A stretch of DNA of 64,000 nt from Zychaea mexicana (Eukaryota; Mucoromycota; Mucoromycetes; Mucorales; Lichtheimiaceae). The notes beneath the pieces are model-generated. The model was given only the letters and a program-made list of their open reading frames with translations, did not search any database and was not told the DNA's origin. The stretch spans positions 124,001-188,000 of the forward strand of contig NW_026516718.1 in NCBI RefSeq assembly GCF_025766255.1, read 5' to 3'. Position 1 is the stretch's first letter. Each line of letters starts with the position of its first letter. The translations under genes and the position numbers were made by a program. Of the stretch, positions 11,908 through 22,479 are shown one piece after another.

Positions 11908-12793
11908 ATGACTTCTGCTTCACCTGATGTCCGTTCGCTGCTGTCGCTGCAAGGCAAAGTTGCCATTGGTACGTCTGCTGTCCCTACTGGGCTTGCTCCG
12001 CAAACACGCTATTTGTATACATACTAATACGTGATTATCTACAGTAACTGGAGGTGCTCGAGGCCTTGGCTATGAAATGATGCGTGCACTTGCTGAATCC
12101 GGCGCTGACGTTGCGTGCATCGACCTGTTGGCAGAGACAGGCGCCGAAGCAATCGCCAAAATTGAGTCTGATTGCAAGGTCAAGGGTAGCAGTTGGGGCT
12201 GCGACGTGACCAATGAGGAAGACGTGGCCATGGTCTTTAACCAGATCGCAGAGCACCATGGTGGCATCGATATTTTGCTCACAGCCGCCGGTATCAACAA
12301 GACATGTCCTGCCGTCGAGTACACAGCCAAGGATTTTCGCAAGATCTTTGACGTGAATGTCAGTGGCACCTTCTTCTGCGCACAAGCAGCAGCCAAATAC
12401 ATGATGCAGACAGGCCGTCCCGGCTCAATCATCACTGTCGCATCCATGTCAGCCCATATCACCAACCGACCACAACCACATGCCCCGTACAATGCTACCA
12501 AGGCTGCTGTACTGCAGCTGACAAAGTCGCTTGCTTGCGAATGGGCTCCCCACAACATCCGTGTCACTGCTATCTCTCCTGGCTACTTTGACACTGAAAT
12601 GAACCGCACGATTTTGGCACAGCAAGGCGAAGAAGGCGTCAAGATGCGGCAGACGTGGGAGACACAGACACCCGCTGGTCGACTGGGAACGCCTCACGAA
12701 CTCAAAGGCGTGATCGTGTTCCTTGCCTCAGATGCCTCTACGTTCTGTACTGGAACAGAAATAGTGGTCGATGGTGGCTACACTGCTTGGTAG
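11908..12793 (+). CDS. Short-chain dehydrogenase/reductase, sorbose-reductase/polyol-dehydrogenase-like
   Basis: NAD(P)(H)-dependent oxidoreductase of the classical SDR fold, 269 aa. There are two exons, 11908-11968 and 12045-12793, split by a 76-nt intron with a good branch site (ATACTAATAC at 12021-12030). The cofactor motif VTGGARGLG (TGxxxGxG) is made by the splice. LTAAGINK occupies the NNAG position, the catalytic Ser lies in VASMSAH, and YNATKAA is the catalytic Tyr-x3-Lys. The C-terminal GTEIVVDGGYTAW is typical of the SDR subgroup that reduces sorbose, arabinitol/ribulose or mannitol/fructose in fungi. The substrate cannot be told from sequence alone. No signal peptide; cytosolic. 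Confidence 0.9.
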
Positions 12794-13265
12794 CTTTTCT
12801 GTTGTTTTTCCGTCTCGCTCCATTGTTCATTTGTGCTTAAAAACAAAAACTCTCCCACTTATACTACTACCATCGCCCTCTACTTCCCACCCTCCAAACA
12901 AACATACACAGACCTCCACTTATTACCTAGCAGTACTCCATCCCCACATACCCCGCTTACTATCATTGTTTTTTTTTCCTGTGCATCCAAAAATAATAAA
13001 CTTAACATCTAGTCAGTTGTCTCATACACACATTATGTAACACTTTCGTTGTTGTGGACTCATGACTCTGTCCAGCACCCAGAATCCTGTCAGAGAGGGA
13101 AGCGTGAGTATTCTGCCTCGGTCCGGTGGCGGTGCAACAACCGTCGTTATATATCTTTGGGTAACACTGATAGAAAGAGGCCAACATTACAAGATTCTCA
13201 TGGAATACTATACTATACTATCCAATCTTTTCTCTTTTTCTCATCATTGTGCTTGTTCGTCCTTT
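12794..13265. other. Intergenic, tail-to-tail region between SDR and the KH/RGG gene
   Basis: 472 nt, C/T-rich at 12850-12960. It presumably holds two 3' UTRs. No coding evidence. Confidence 0.5.
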
Positions 13266-16200
13266 TTATTCTCTCTCTAATGCCCTGTCAACAACGTTCA
13301 TGGTTTGCAGAATCGTCACAATGAACTTTCCAAACGTTTGATTGTTTTTTCCAAAGACATCGTCTACCGTCCAGTTTGCGTCCTTGAAGATCGGTTTGTT
13401 AATGTTCTCCTTGAAGATTTCCTCGTAAGGAGTATAGATGAACTGTTGAATAGTAGTAGGAGGGTTATATGAAAAGTCGATTATTTACAAATAAATAATG
13501 GACAACAAACAAACAGACAACAATAAGCCCTCCAATCTCTCAACTCCCACCACCCCCTCTTTTACTTTGCAACTTACTTCAATGTCGAAACTGACTGATC
13601 CCGATCCTATTCTCGCAACGTATTTCGCGTCCGAGCCTGCGGACTCGAGTTCCTTGTCGAGAAGCTCGGATCGCGTCATCTGGACAATAACGTTGGGTGC
13701 TGCACGAAACTTTGCTACTTGCTTATGGATGACATTTTGAACTTGGAGCAGTCCGCCGTTTCCAATGTCTTGATACGATAGGTCGTTGGTCTTTCCATTT
13801 GCTGATGGTCTAACAAAAAGTGTAGGAGTTGGTTAATGCCGTTGATACTTGAACATGATATGGATATCACTTTACCGAAGAGCAATTCGTCGAATGAAAG
13901 GCTTGAAGGGTGATACTTCCTTTCTGCCAACCTCTTTCACTGTCAAAGCCATCTGGAAGTCAAATTTCCTGAATGATCATAAAAATGTGCTAATTAGAAA
14001 TCTTGAGCTATCCAAGCTCTCTCTCTCTCTCTCTCTCTTGGTACTTACTCGTCCAATGAAACCCAATCGACTTCAGTCAGAACATGCTGTTGAAGATGTA
14101 CTTTAAAGAAATTTCCTGTGGAACTTTCTGTATACAGGACGGCCGGTTTGTAGGATTCGTTCATCTTTGCACGACTTTTAACATGGATTTCAAAGAAGCT
14201 TGAATGTCGTGCTTGACCACACTGTTGTTCGACTGCTCTCCAGACTTTCGCAGCAAGATCCTGGTTGGTAATGGAGCTATTAAGTCCAAACATATAAGCC
14301 AAGGTCCTATTGTTATATTGGATACTCCTCCCCCCACACCCACTTCATTAGCTAAAATGCAGAACTTACACATTATTGAAGCATGGCCGAATCTTGTGCT
14401 CCTTCATACAAACATCCTTGATCTCGGTGTATGGCCAAATTTTGGACTTTTCAAAGCTGTCTGGTATATCCCTCCATAGAACTTTGCCAAGTCTATGTTT
14501 TGATGATGGTGTCAGGTATTATGAGCAAGATGCGTCAAGTTGTAAACATATGGTACATTTCTATATTGCTACTTACTTTGCCACTAACGTCACTTCTCCG
14601 CGGAATTGCCGGGCAGTTTCCAGACTATATATATCCATATGAATTGATTGATTAGATGCCCATGTTCACAAACTCTCACCACCTTTACTGTTACTACTGC
14701 TACTACCACTAGCTAGCAAATTAATCTTTGTCGCCTACCCTTCTGTTAGACCCTCTCTAATATTGTGCATGTTGTATTCTTTCGCCATAGCTAACATGCT
14801 CTTTGGAGGACTTGGGCTGCCGCCTCTTGAGGATTTCTGAGGTGTTAAACGCATCACTCGCCGGCCACGTCCATTAGTGTTGTTTGTGTTCCATCCCCTG
14901 CCACGTTGTTGCTGCGACTGCCCTCCGCCACGGCCAGGCGATCCACCACCAAGAGAAGGAAAATCTTCGTTTGTGACGGAACCAGGCGGCGGTGCACCCC
15001 ATCTCGGACGTTCTGCTGGTGTGGTAGCCGGTGAATTGCCACCGCGGCCACGACCACGACCTCTTCCTGAAGAATTGCTTGGGCTGACAGTATACTTTTG
15101 TTCGCCCCACAACACATTTTGACCTTGCGGTGCGTTTGTACGTCCAGTAAGTTGGCCTGATGACCACGAAGTTGATGGTGACATGACAGGTGATGACATT
15201 TGAACGCGACCGAAGCGTTCATCGAGTTGGTCATAGATTGACGGCGAGTTTTCCGAGGGCTTTTGCTGCTTGCCAGGAGAGTTTAAAATTTGTGATGAAT
15301 CCTGAAGGCTTCGTGGGCGCATGAAACGACCGGATTTGGGATCCTTGAACGAAGGTATCAGGATGTAAGCAGGGCCTCGAAAGTTTCTGGGTAGTGCTAC
15401 GTAGGATTCGTCCGCATATTGATGTAGATCACAAAAATAAAGTTGATACTCTGCTTCTGAGCGGTAATGCAAACATGGTACAACAATGGTTGGTCGTCGG
15501 ATACGTTTCTGAACGAGAACGTATAGATAGAGAGAGTTAGTGCATTTACAAAAGTAAAGTCCAGCAATGTATAAAATACCACATACGTAGAGTGTTTGTA
15601 AAAATCTGAACATTTCGATTGCGGATTGTACATTAGCATCTTCATAGCCAAAAATTTGGATGGTCTATGCATAATAATAAAAGCCATCAACACCGCTGAT
15701 TACATGTGCAACTCTAGGATATTCCTTTAGATCAATGTCTTTGATATCTTATCATAAAGCACTTACTCGTTGCTTATCAAGACTACATTCAGTTTCGGTA
15801 TACTGGCCAACGACATAGAGATAATCAGCTGCCGCCATAGCTTCGAAAGGTGGGCCGAAGAGAATATCCAACGGGTCCTTGACGTTTCGAGCAAATGTAA
15901 AAGTATCGTGTTTATCATCTTTTTTTTTCTGCATCGCTTTATTCTGGACCTCTTTTGCCTTTTTAGTCTTGGTCTTGTTCTTTTTCGAGCTCATATAGTC
16001 CAACGAGTCATCAGAATAACTATATTCTGAATCGTCACTATAGCTGTCGTCGCCATCATCGTCGTCATCGTCGTCATCTTGATTGGGTGCTGGAGATGCT
16101 GGACGCTTTTGATCAGTAGAGAATGATCGAGAGATCGTGGAGGATGTGGCCAAATAATCTGCCAGATTTGGCTGAGTATCATGTAGCAGGTCAATATCGC

Positions 16201-16745
16201 GATACTAAAGTAGAAAGAAGAAGACGTTGCGTGTCAACAAAAGGAAAATCTTCTTAGAGACACTCACTACCGCTTTATCTTTCTTACCAAGTGCGATATC
16301 AATTTTTCGACAATAAGATTCGTGCTGTATATAACCCACATGAAATAATCAGCTTTTACTGCACAACAGATGTTCTGAGATACGAAATAGCGTGACATGT
16401 CAAGTACTCAAACTTACACTGTTTCTGTGCTTTTTGTCGAACGTCCTTTTACTTCAAAAAACTATGTATTGAAGTTTCCAAATCGTGAACTGATCAGTAT
16501 AGCTTTAACAATCCTTCTCTCCCTCTCTCTGTCTCTTTCTCTCGTTTTTTCTACTCACTTGTTCTTCTACTTCGAAAGTGATGTCTGTGTTGGTAGAATC
16601 GGCAAGCTTACTATTGATAGACGAGACCTGAAATTAGCAACGAAGCGCCGCGCGTGTTGTGTATAAATGTATGCAGAAGCCTGACTCAGCTACTACCTAC
16701 TTCAATTGATTCTTGAGTCCCTCGTACTTCTCTCGAGAAATCCAT
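13266..16745 (-). CDS. Uncharacterised 809-aa protein with acidic, KH-like and RGG regions
   Basis: I read this as one gene of 13 exons: 16745-16701, 16627-16559, 16461-16420, 16324-16268, 16204-15767, 15664-15587, 15508-14739, 14624-14577, 14492-14370, 14306-14049, 13968-13876, 13809-13578, 13442-13266. Together these make 2430 nt in frame. Residues about 115-150 hold a long Asp/Ser run (DDDDDDDDGDD). Around residue 225 the segment IQIFGYEDANVQSAIEMFRF has the pattern of a KH-type fold (not proven). Then come an RGRGRGRGG tract, the short motif NEDFPSLGG (seen in many RNA-associated proteins) and a second RG patch. The C-terminal 310 residues are a compact domain with GKVLWRDIP and VAKFRAAPNVIVQMTRSELL. 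Function is not known to me; RNA binding is inferred. The alternative is two genes: a stop at 14735 and a new start at 14638. The intron 14738-14625 that joins them gives a natural-looking junction (EGLTEG/LETARQFRGEV). The donor at 16419 (GTGTAA) is the weakest splice site. Confidence 0.65.
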
Positions 16746-17142
16746 ACGATAGGGTACACTCGATTGTTTGCTATTCGTAATATTCAATGTTTATGTCGAA
16801 ATTCCTCATGAACAGACGCGATTCATTTTTACGTACGTTGGACCATGACGAAATGCACAAAGAAAAGGGAGGCGGAGATATATATGTCCTGCGCAAAACC
16901 CCCTATAAAATAAAGCTACAATGGCCGACCTACAACAAACACGACCGGCCCATTTATATATGGGCTCTCACTAAGGACATTGTAACTAGTGGTATACTCA
17001 TATGCAATTGCATATGATGGAGCTACCAGCTATCTTCTACCCTTCATAAATTGAACTTTGCTTCTATCTATATAACGTATATGCAGTTGATCTTCTATTG
17101 ATGCTGTAATAAGCCCATTGTTAGAAAACCGTTATTAAACGT
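16746..17142. other. Intergenic, upstream of the KH/RGG gene
   Basis: 397 nt between two minus-strand genes. A short plus-strand frame (16787-17017) lacks any motif, and I consider it chance. Confidence 0.5.
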
Positions 17143-19385
17143 TTATTCTTTTTCAGCTGCTGCTGCTTTATGCAAAAAAATATGACCACCATCATCGTAC
17201 ACAGCCAATATGTTTGTAAATGGGTGACTGACGATGCCGATTACTTCGTTATTACCAATTTTCTCCATCTTGATTTGCTTTCCGGATCCTGTCTCAAAGC
17301 ACGACACTGTCGAGTCTTCGGATACGCCATAGATCAGCTGGCCTTGAGGTGACATGGCCACAGAGACATAATCTGATTTTCCGGATGACATGAATGATTG
17401 AAGGGCTTTCCCTTGTGCTGATACTATATGCATGACATTGCTTTTGCTGCATACAGCAAACTGGTCTGCAGCTTTTGGCACAGTCACCATGCTTTGGATG
17501 GCTGCTGTTGGGTTTGATAATGCTGGATGAAACGTGGCTAAGCATGACGCATCAGTGGTATCCCAGATCTGGGTCGTATATACACCCATCAAACAATGAC
17601 ATTTTATGTTAGTTTGACCAAAAAACGAAAAACCTCATAGAACTATTGGAAAGTTTTTCATTACCTTGATAGATCCATCGCTTGAACCGCTCAAAACTTT
17701 GGAATAGTCATTTGAATAAAGCGCACCATTGACAAATGATTTATGACCTCGAAATTCTTTCTGCATTTTTCCAGACCGTAGATCGTGGATCTTGACGGTT
17801 TGGTCGTAGCTCGAACTTAATAACTGGCTGCCATCCTTGTTGAAGGAAACCGATGTCACACCTTGACTATGTGCAGGTGAAAACCGTCGTTGACAGATAC
17901 CGGATTGCACTTTCCAGACCTAATATGGGTGATCCTTGAAGAATCAGCCTCTCGATGTCTTTTCGTTGATATACAAATGTTTCCACCTGTTCATGTATTA
18001 CTTACTGCAATTTTACCATCCGTGGATCCAGAGACAAGCAACTCGCTATTCCTGCTAAATGCCAAGCAGATCACTGAATTATCCATCGCCATTAAGTTTT
18101 CCTACAATGCAAGATTTTGACATGAGGTACTTTAGTATGTTTTCTATCTTTCTATACTAGATTGCTGGTAGATTAGTGGTGAATTCGTATTGAGAGAGTG
18201 GAGCCTACATCAGCCTGATATTTCAAATCTTTTCGTAGCTTTCCGGTCACGTGATTCCAGATTTCAATGAAGCCATCCACTGATCCAGTGACCAGATATT
18301 GACCATTTGGAGAGAATGCTGCACATTCAGCGTATGTTTTTGATCCAGGAAACTAAAGTTATTAAAAAGTCAACATAAAGTTACACAAAGTCATACTCAT
18401 AATGCTCGCGATAGACGATTAGTAGGAAGAAAACGAAAAAGCAGTTGAATTGTACCTTGATAGTACTATACAAATTGAAAGCAGGGCTGTCATTTTCCGC
18501 CTTCTGCGTTGCTGCTGCGTCTCGGAAGAAGTCGATTTTCGCATCTGTGGGTAATATGCCTTGGTGCTGTTGCCATGTTGCACATTCGCCTAGTAAGGTT
18601 TTTAAACGCGAAGGTGGGACTACAGTAACCTCGGTAGACAAAGCTAAAGAACAACACAGCCATGTTAATATACACACATAGAGCATCATCTGGAATCATT
18701 AACACTTTTAAGCAAGAAAAGAACAAACCTTGTGCAATAATCTGTCGACGCTTTTCCTTGGTTAATCCATCCGAATAAATTTCCTTTGCATCGAAATAAG
18801 ACCGTGATAGTAAGTGCTCCAACCGCAAATACCGTTCCGGTTGTCGTTGTTTCATGATATGCATCGGTTCAGTTTGTCGCAATAAAGTCCTTGCACCTCC
18901 AAGTTCGCGTAGTTCGCATAGTTCAATTACGACCTATCATGATGTTTTTAGCCGTGTCTTCTTTGCCTTATACCATTATCTCGTTAATTTACACGCGCCA
19001 CACTTGAAATACACACACCTGTTCATATAGATCGATCAACTTGCGAGGCGCAATGTTTAAATGAATGATATCTTTGAGCACGGTATCCCATTTTCCTTCC
19101 GTAATGTCTTGAATGAACGTTTCCCGATTCTCAATAGTATTGATTGAAACCGACGTTTCTTCTTGTAAAGTCTCGAGTGAATGTTGTAAATTGTTTTCCT
19201 TCAAGAACTGGAGAATAAGTCTAATCACACTATATGATGCAGCAAGATCGCGTTAGCCATTATGGCAATGAAGACAGATCAGCGCAGAAGAAATGACAAG
19301 AGAGAAGAATGTTGCGCTTGTGTTCCAAGAGAGGGAAGGGATTGTTGATTTAAGCTTACTCTTCGGATTCCACTTCAACTGACAT
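17143..19385 (-). CDS. SMU1: WD40 spliceosomal protein SMU1
   Basis: Ortholog of human SMU1, which acts with RED in spliceosome B-complex activation; nuclear. The first exon is 19385-19360 (MSVEVESE), the second starts at 19229 ([15 protein letters not shown]), and the stop is at 17143-17145. The N-terminus is LisH/CTLH ([27 protein letters not shown]), then [21 protein letters not shown] and [15 protein letters not shown], all SMU1 landmarks. WD repeats follow: [60 protein letters not shown]. The final repeats lie in the 17592-17143 exon. At least eight exons are apparent. An intron-rich fungus would be expected to keep this gene, which many intron-poor yeasts lack (family knowledge). Confidence 0.95.
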
Positions 19386-20058
19386 GGTGGTCGGTGCATA
19401 AAAATCAAAACGAGAGTAAAGGGCCTTCTTTCTGTCAATTACATTGCGGGAGTTTTTGTTCCTGGAGAAGTTGTATAGTATGTATAGGAATGATCACCAT
19501 GAAGCATAGGATTATCTAATCTACTTTCTGTACAATATAATCAAATCTGTAGCATCACCTTGTATCTAGAAAAATTATCAATAAACCTACTGTCCACGTA
19601 CGGTTGAGTTGTCACTACGTAATGATGACGGGAGGCAAATATATAAGCATATGTATGATGCCCTTCATGCCGAAGCAATTAAAGAGCCATGGCTTCTTTT
19701 CTTTTGCATTAACTGTGCTTTTTGGGATATTTTTGTCTGATAAATACATCAAATGCATGGCATCTTGGTTTTCGCAAGACAAGGACTTTGTCGATTAGTA
19801 GTAGCAGTTACTAACTACTATGTACTTAATCACAAAAGCTTAAGAGCTTGCTGTTCTCAATCATGTGTGTGTACAGCACCCATGAATGAATGGCGTGACA
19901 GCTGTATATACAGTAATCAATCAGTGAGAGAAGTGAAACCGCATTATGTACCTTCCAGATCTGGACAGAAAAATCAAAACCTGATGGCGATAGGATGGGC
20001 AATGAAAAAATGATTACTTGCTCTCTCTTTCACTTTCCACTTCTTCAAGTTACAGCAA
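19386..20058. other. Divergent upstream region of SMU1 and the DnaJ gene
   Basis: 673 nt. No gene is supported. One plus-strand frame (19604-19798) is AT-rich without motifs. Confidence 0.5.
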
Positions 20059-22131
20059 ATGGTCAGCATGAGCTCCAACAATCTCAAGCTAACCAAGCTT
20101 TACAGTACCCTTGGTTTATATACTGGCACCACAGCGCTTGAAGTTCGAAATGTGAGTACAATCACAGCAAAATGATACGCCTGTTACTTTCTTGTGCATA
20201 TAGGTTATACTGTCGAAAGGGACATTATTACGAGCATTAATTCTTTATTCTATGTTCTGACAGGCATACTTGAAGCTGGTACGATTATTCTGTTCTCACA
20301 ATCTTTGTTGTTCTGCTTTCTTGCTTAATTGAGCATCACAGTGAAGCTTACCAGTACATAAGCTATTCTAATTACATAGGCTCGAAGATATCATCCAGAC
20401 AAAAACCCCAACGGACAGGCCATGGTGTGTATATAAATAATATGGAAAACTACTGCCAATATGCGAGCGCTGACATAAAGTCAAGTTTATTGAAATCTCA
20501 AGTGCTTATCACATCTTGGTCGATCCTGAACGCCGTGCGCAGTTCCTCGACATTGATGATGACCACATGTATCGCGCTCAGGTGACAAACTACGTTGATG
20601 CCTTTGCTGAAATAATTGCTGAGTCTGTCAGCCGTCAATCAGAGAGACGTCGTTTTGAGAGTATGTAGTATGGTCCTCGTTATAGAACAGCTTTTTCTAA
20701 TATCTTGCTGGTTTCTTGTTATCACTTCGGTCGTGATTGTTCACTGCTGGGCATAGTAATCTCACATCAATCTTCGTTTTTGTATGACGGATTTAGAATC
20801 GTGCAGGGATGCTGACATTGGCTTGAATCTATATGTACACCAAACTGTTTCGCTTGAAGAAATTTATCTTGGACGGGAACTGACCATTAAATATGTACGC
20901 ATGGTCATATGTCAGCAATGTCACGGGTACAGTATTGCTCTCTCATTCTCTTTGTCGATCGACCTTACTTATAAAACACCTAAAAAGGGATTCCATACTT
21001 TGCTTGCTTACATAAACATACAATGCTTAGCAGACGTGGCAAAAAGCCGACCCAAGTGCAATGCAGCAACTGTCAAGGCAGAGGCAAAGTCAACACTACT
21101 CGTCGAAAGAAAAAGAAGCGTGGCTACACCTACAGTGTTGTTGATGTATGCTGCAGACTATGCTCGGGATCAGGTCGCGCTGGTGAATTCATAAAGTGTG
21201 ACAAGTGTCAAGGCGACAGATACGTCGAAGCTCAAGCGACTGTCCAGGCCAAAATACCTATGGGCGGTCCTATCCATGGCAAGTTGCGCATTCCTAAGCG
21301 AGGCCATGAAACGCTTGGCGAGCGAACCGTCTTGAGCGACTTGATTGTCTTGGTGCACCTGCGTCATCATCCTCAGTTGTCTTGGATAGGCGGTTCGACC
21401 ATCATGGCTCGTGTATCCATCTCCTTGACAGAGGCATTACTGGGTTTTGACCGTGTGCTGTTTGAGCATTTGGACGGCCGCAAGATCAAGGTATCGCATC
21501 CAGCTAGCAGAATCATCCAACCAGGCACGATTAAGCGAATTCCTGGTGAAGGCATGCGGTTCCTTGCCGCCACGGGCAAGCAGAATGGTGATCTTATGGT
21601 GCAGTTTAAAGTGGATTTTCCAGACAAGCTTACAGCCCTGTCGTCCGACAAAGTCGATCAATTGGCAAGTATTCTTGGTCCTTTGCGCTTATCGAACGAC
21701 GCACCATTCCAGTTTGAACGTTCTACTGAAAATGGCTCGCTGTGTGGTCGCTATCGCGCTTCTCACTCTGATGCGTCTTCCACGATGAATGGGTCCAATG
21801 ACATTGTGATCGAGCGAAGCATGATCGACGACACTTTGGATGATGTAAGCGGTTTGGATAATAATAGTACACGCATAGTACTTGCAAAGAAGTGGTTTTT
21901 CTTAGCTATTCTTGGATCATTATGTAGGATATTGACACGGACTTGCTTCAGATGCGCAGGGATGGATTCTGTGCTCACTGCGGCACGACGCCCCTGTTTG
22001 ACGAAAAGATGTTTGGGGGCATGGCCACTTGCTGTGCCGACAGTACTGCTGAATTGCTTTTTGATTCTGCTGATGTCTTTGGTACGGACAGCGACAACGA
22101 TGCTATTTTCAACGAAAACATCTACGGCTAA
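20059..22131 (+). CDS. Type I DnaJ (HSP40) co-chaperone
   Basis: Hsp70 co-chaperone, 490 aa, probably cytosolic or nuclear. Seven exons: 20059-20151, 20264-20278 (15 nt), 20380-20424, 20486-20660, 20797-20926, 21034-21844, 21928-22131. The J-domain is near the N-terminus (LYSTLGL, RRYHPDKNP with HPD, FIEISSAYHIL). Four zinc motifs follow: CQQCHG, CSNCQGRG, CRLCSGSG and CDKCQGDR. There is no long G/F linker. The substrate-binding CTD contains ARVSISLTEALLGFDR and LDGRKIKVSHP. Odd points: an additional C-terminal exon carries CAHCG and CC followed by an acidic end (DVFGTDSDNDA...). There is no CaaX box, so it is not a YDJ1 ortholog; an APJ1/XDJ1-like or organelle-specific member is possible. 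Confidence 0.9.
20264..20278 (+). other. 15-nt micro-exon of the DnaJ gene
   Basis: The five codons AYLKL lie between a CAG acceptor and a GTACGA donor. They complete helix II of the J-domain just before ARRYHPDKN. Without them the J-domain lacks its conserved Tyr/Leu positions. Confidence 0.8.
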
Positions 22132-22479
22132 TGGAAAAGGAATTGCTATCAGGCATTTATATGAAAAAAATCCAACAGCAACTGAAAAACATTAGTTTTG
22201 CTGCAGTACACACCATATGAAACTGGTTGCATTAGTGTCTGATCAATAAAAAAGAAAGTTTGCATGTTTCAAAGGGAAATTGACGAAGTAACCGGAAAAG
22301 ATGCTTTGTGCATGACGCAAGATGCGTGGCAGATGGTAGTACAAGAAGCTGCAGGCGATCATTTAAGCTCTTACTGTTCTACGTTCTGTGACTTGGGAAA
22401 ATGCATTTTAAAGGCCTCGGATGCCACGATGCATGGTATCCGTTTTTCCTCCTTCCGTTTATTTCTTATTTTTATCAGC
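22132..22479. other. Intergenic, DnaJ 3' end and metacaspase upstream region
   Basis: 348 nt. A frame open from 22264 runs into the metacaspase 5' UTR in a different frame, with no motif. Confidence 0.5.

Noticed and set aside
15031..15071. GC-rich repeat suspected as a separate element
   Set aside because: It is the coding sequence of the RGRGRGRGG tract in the KH/RGG gene.
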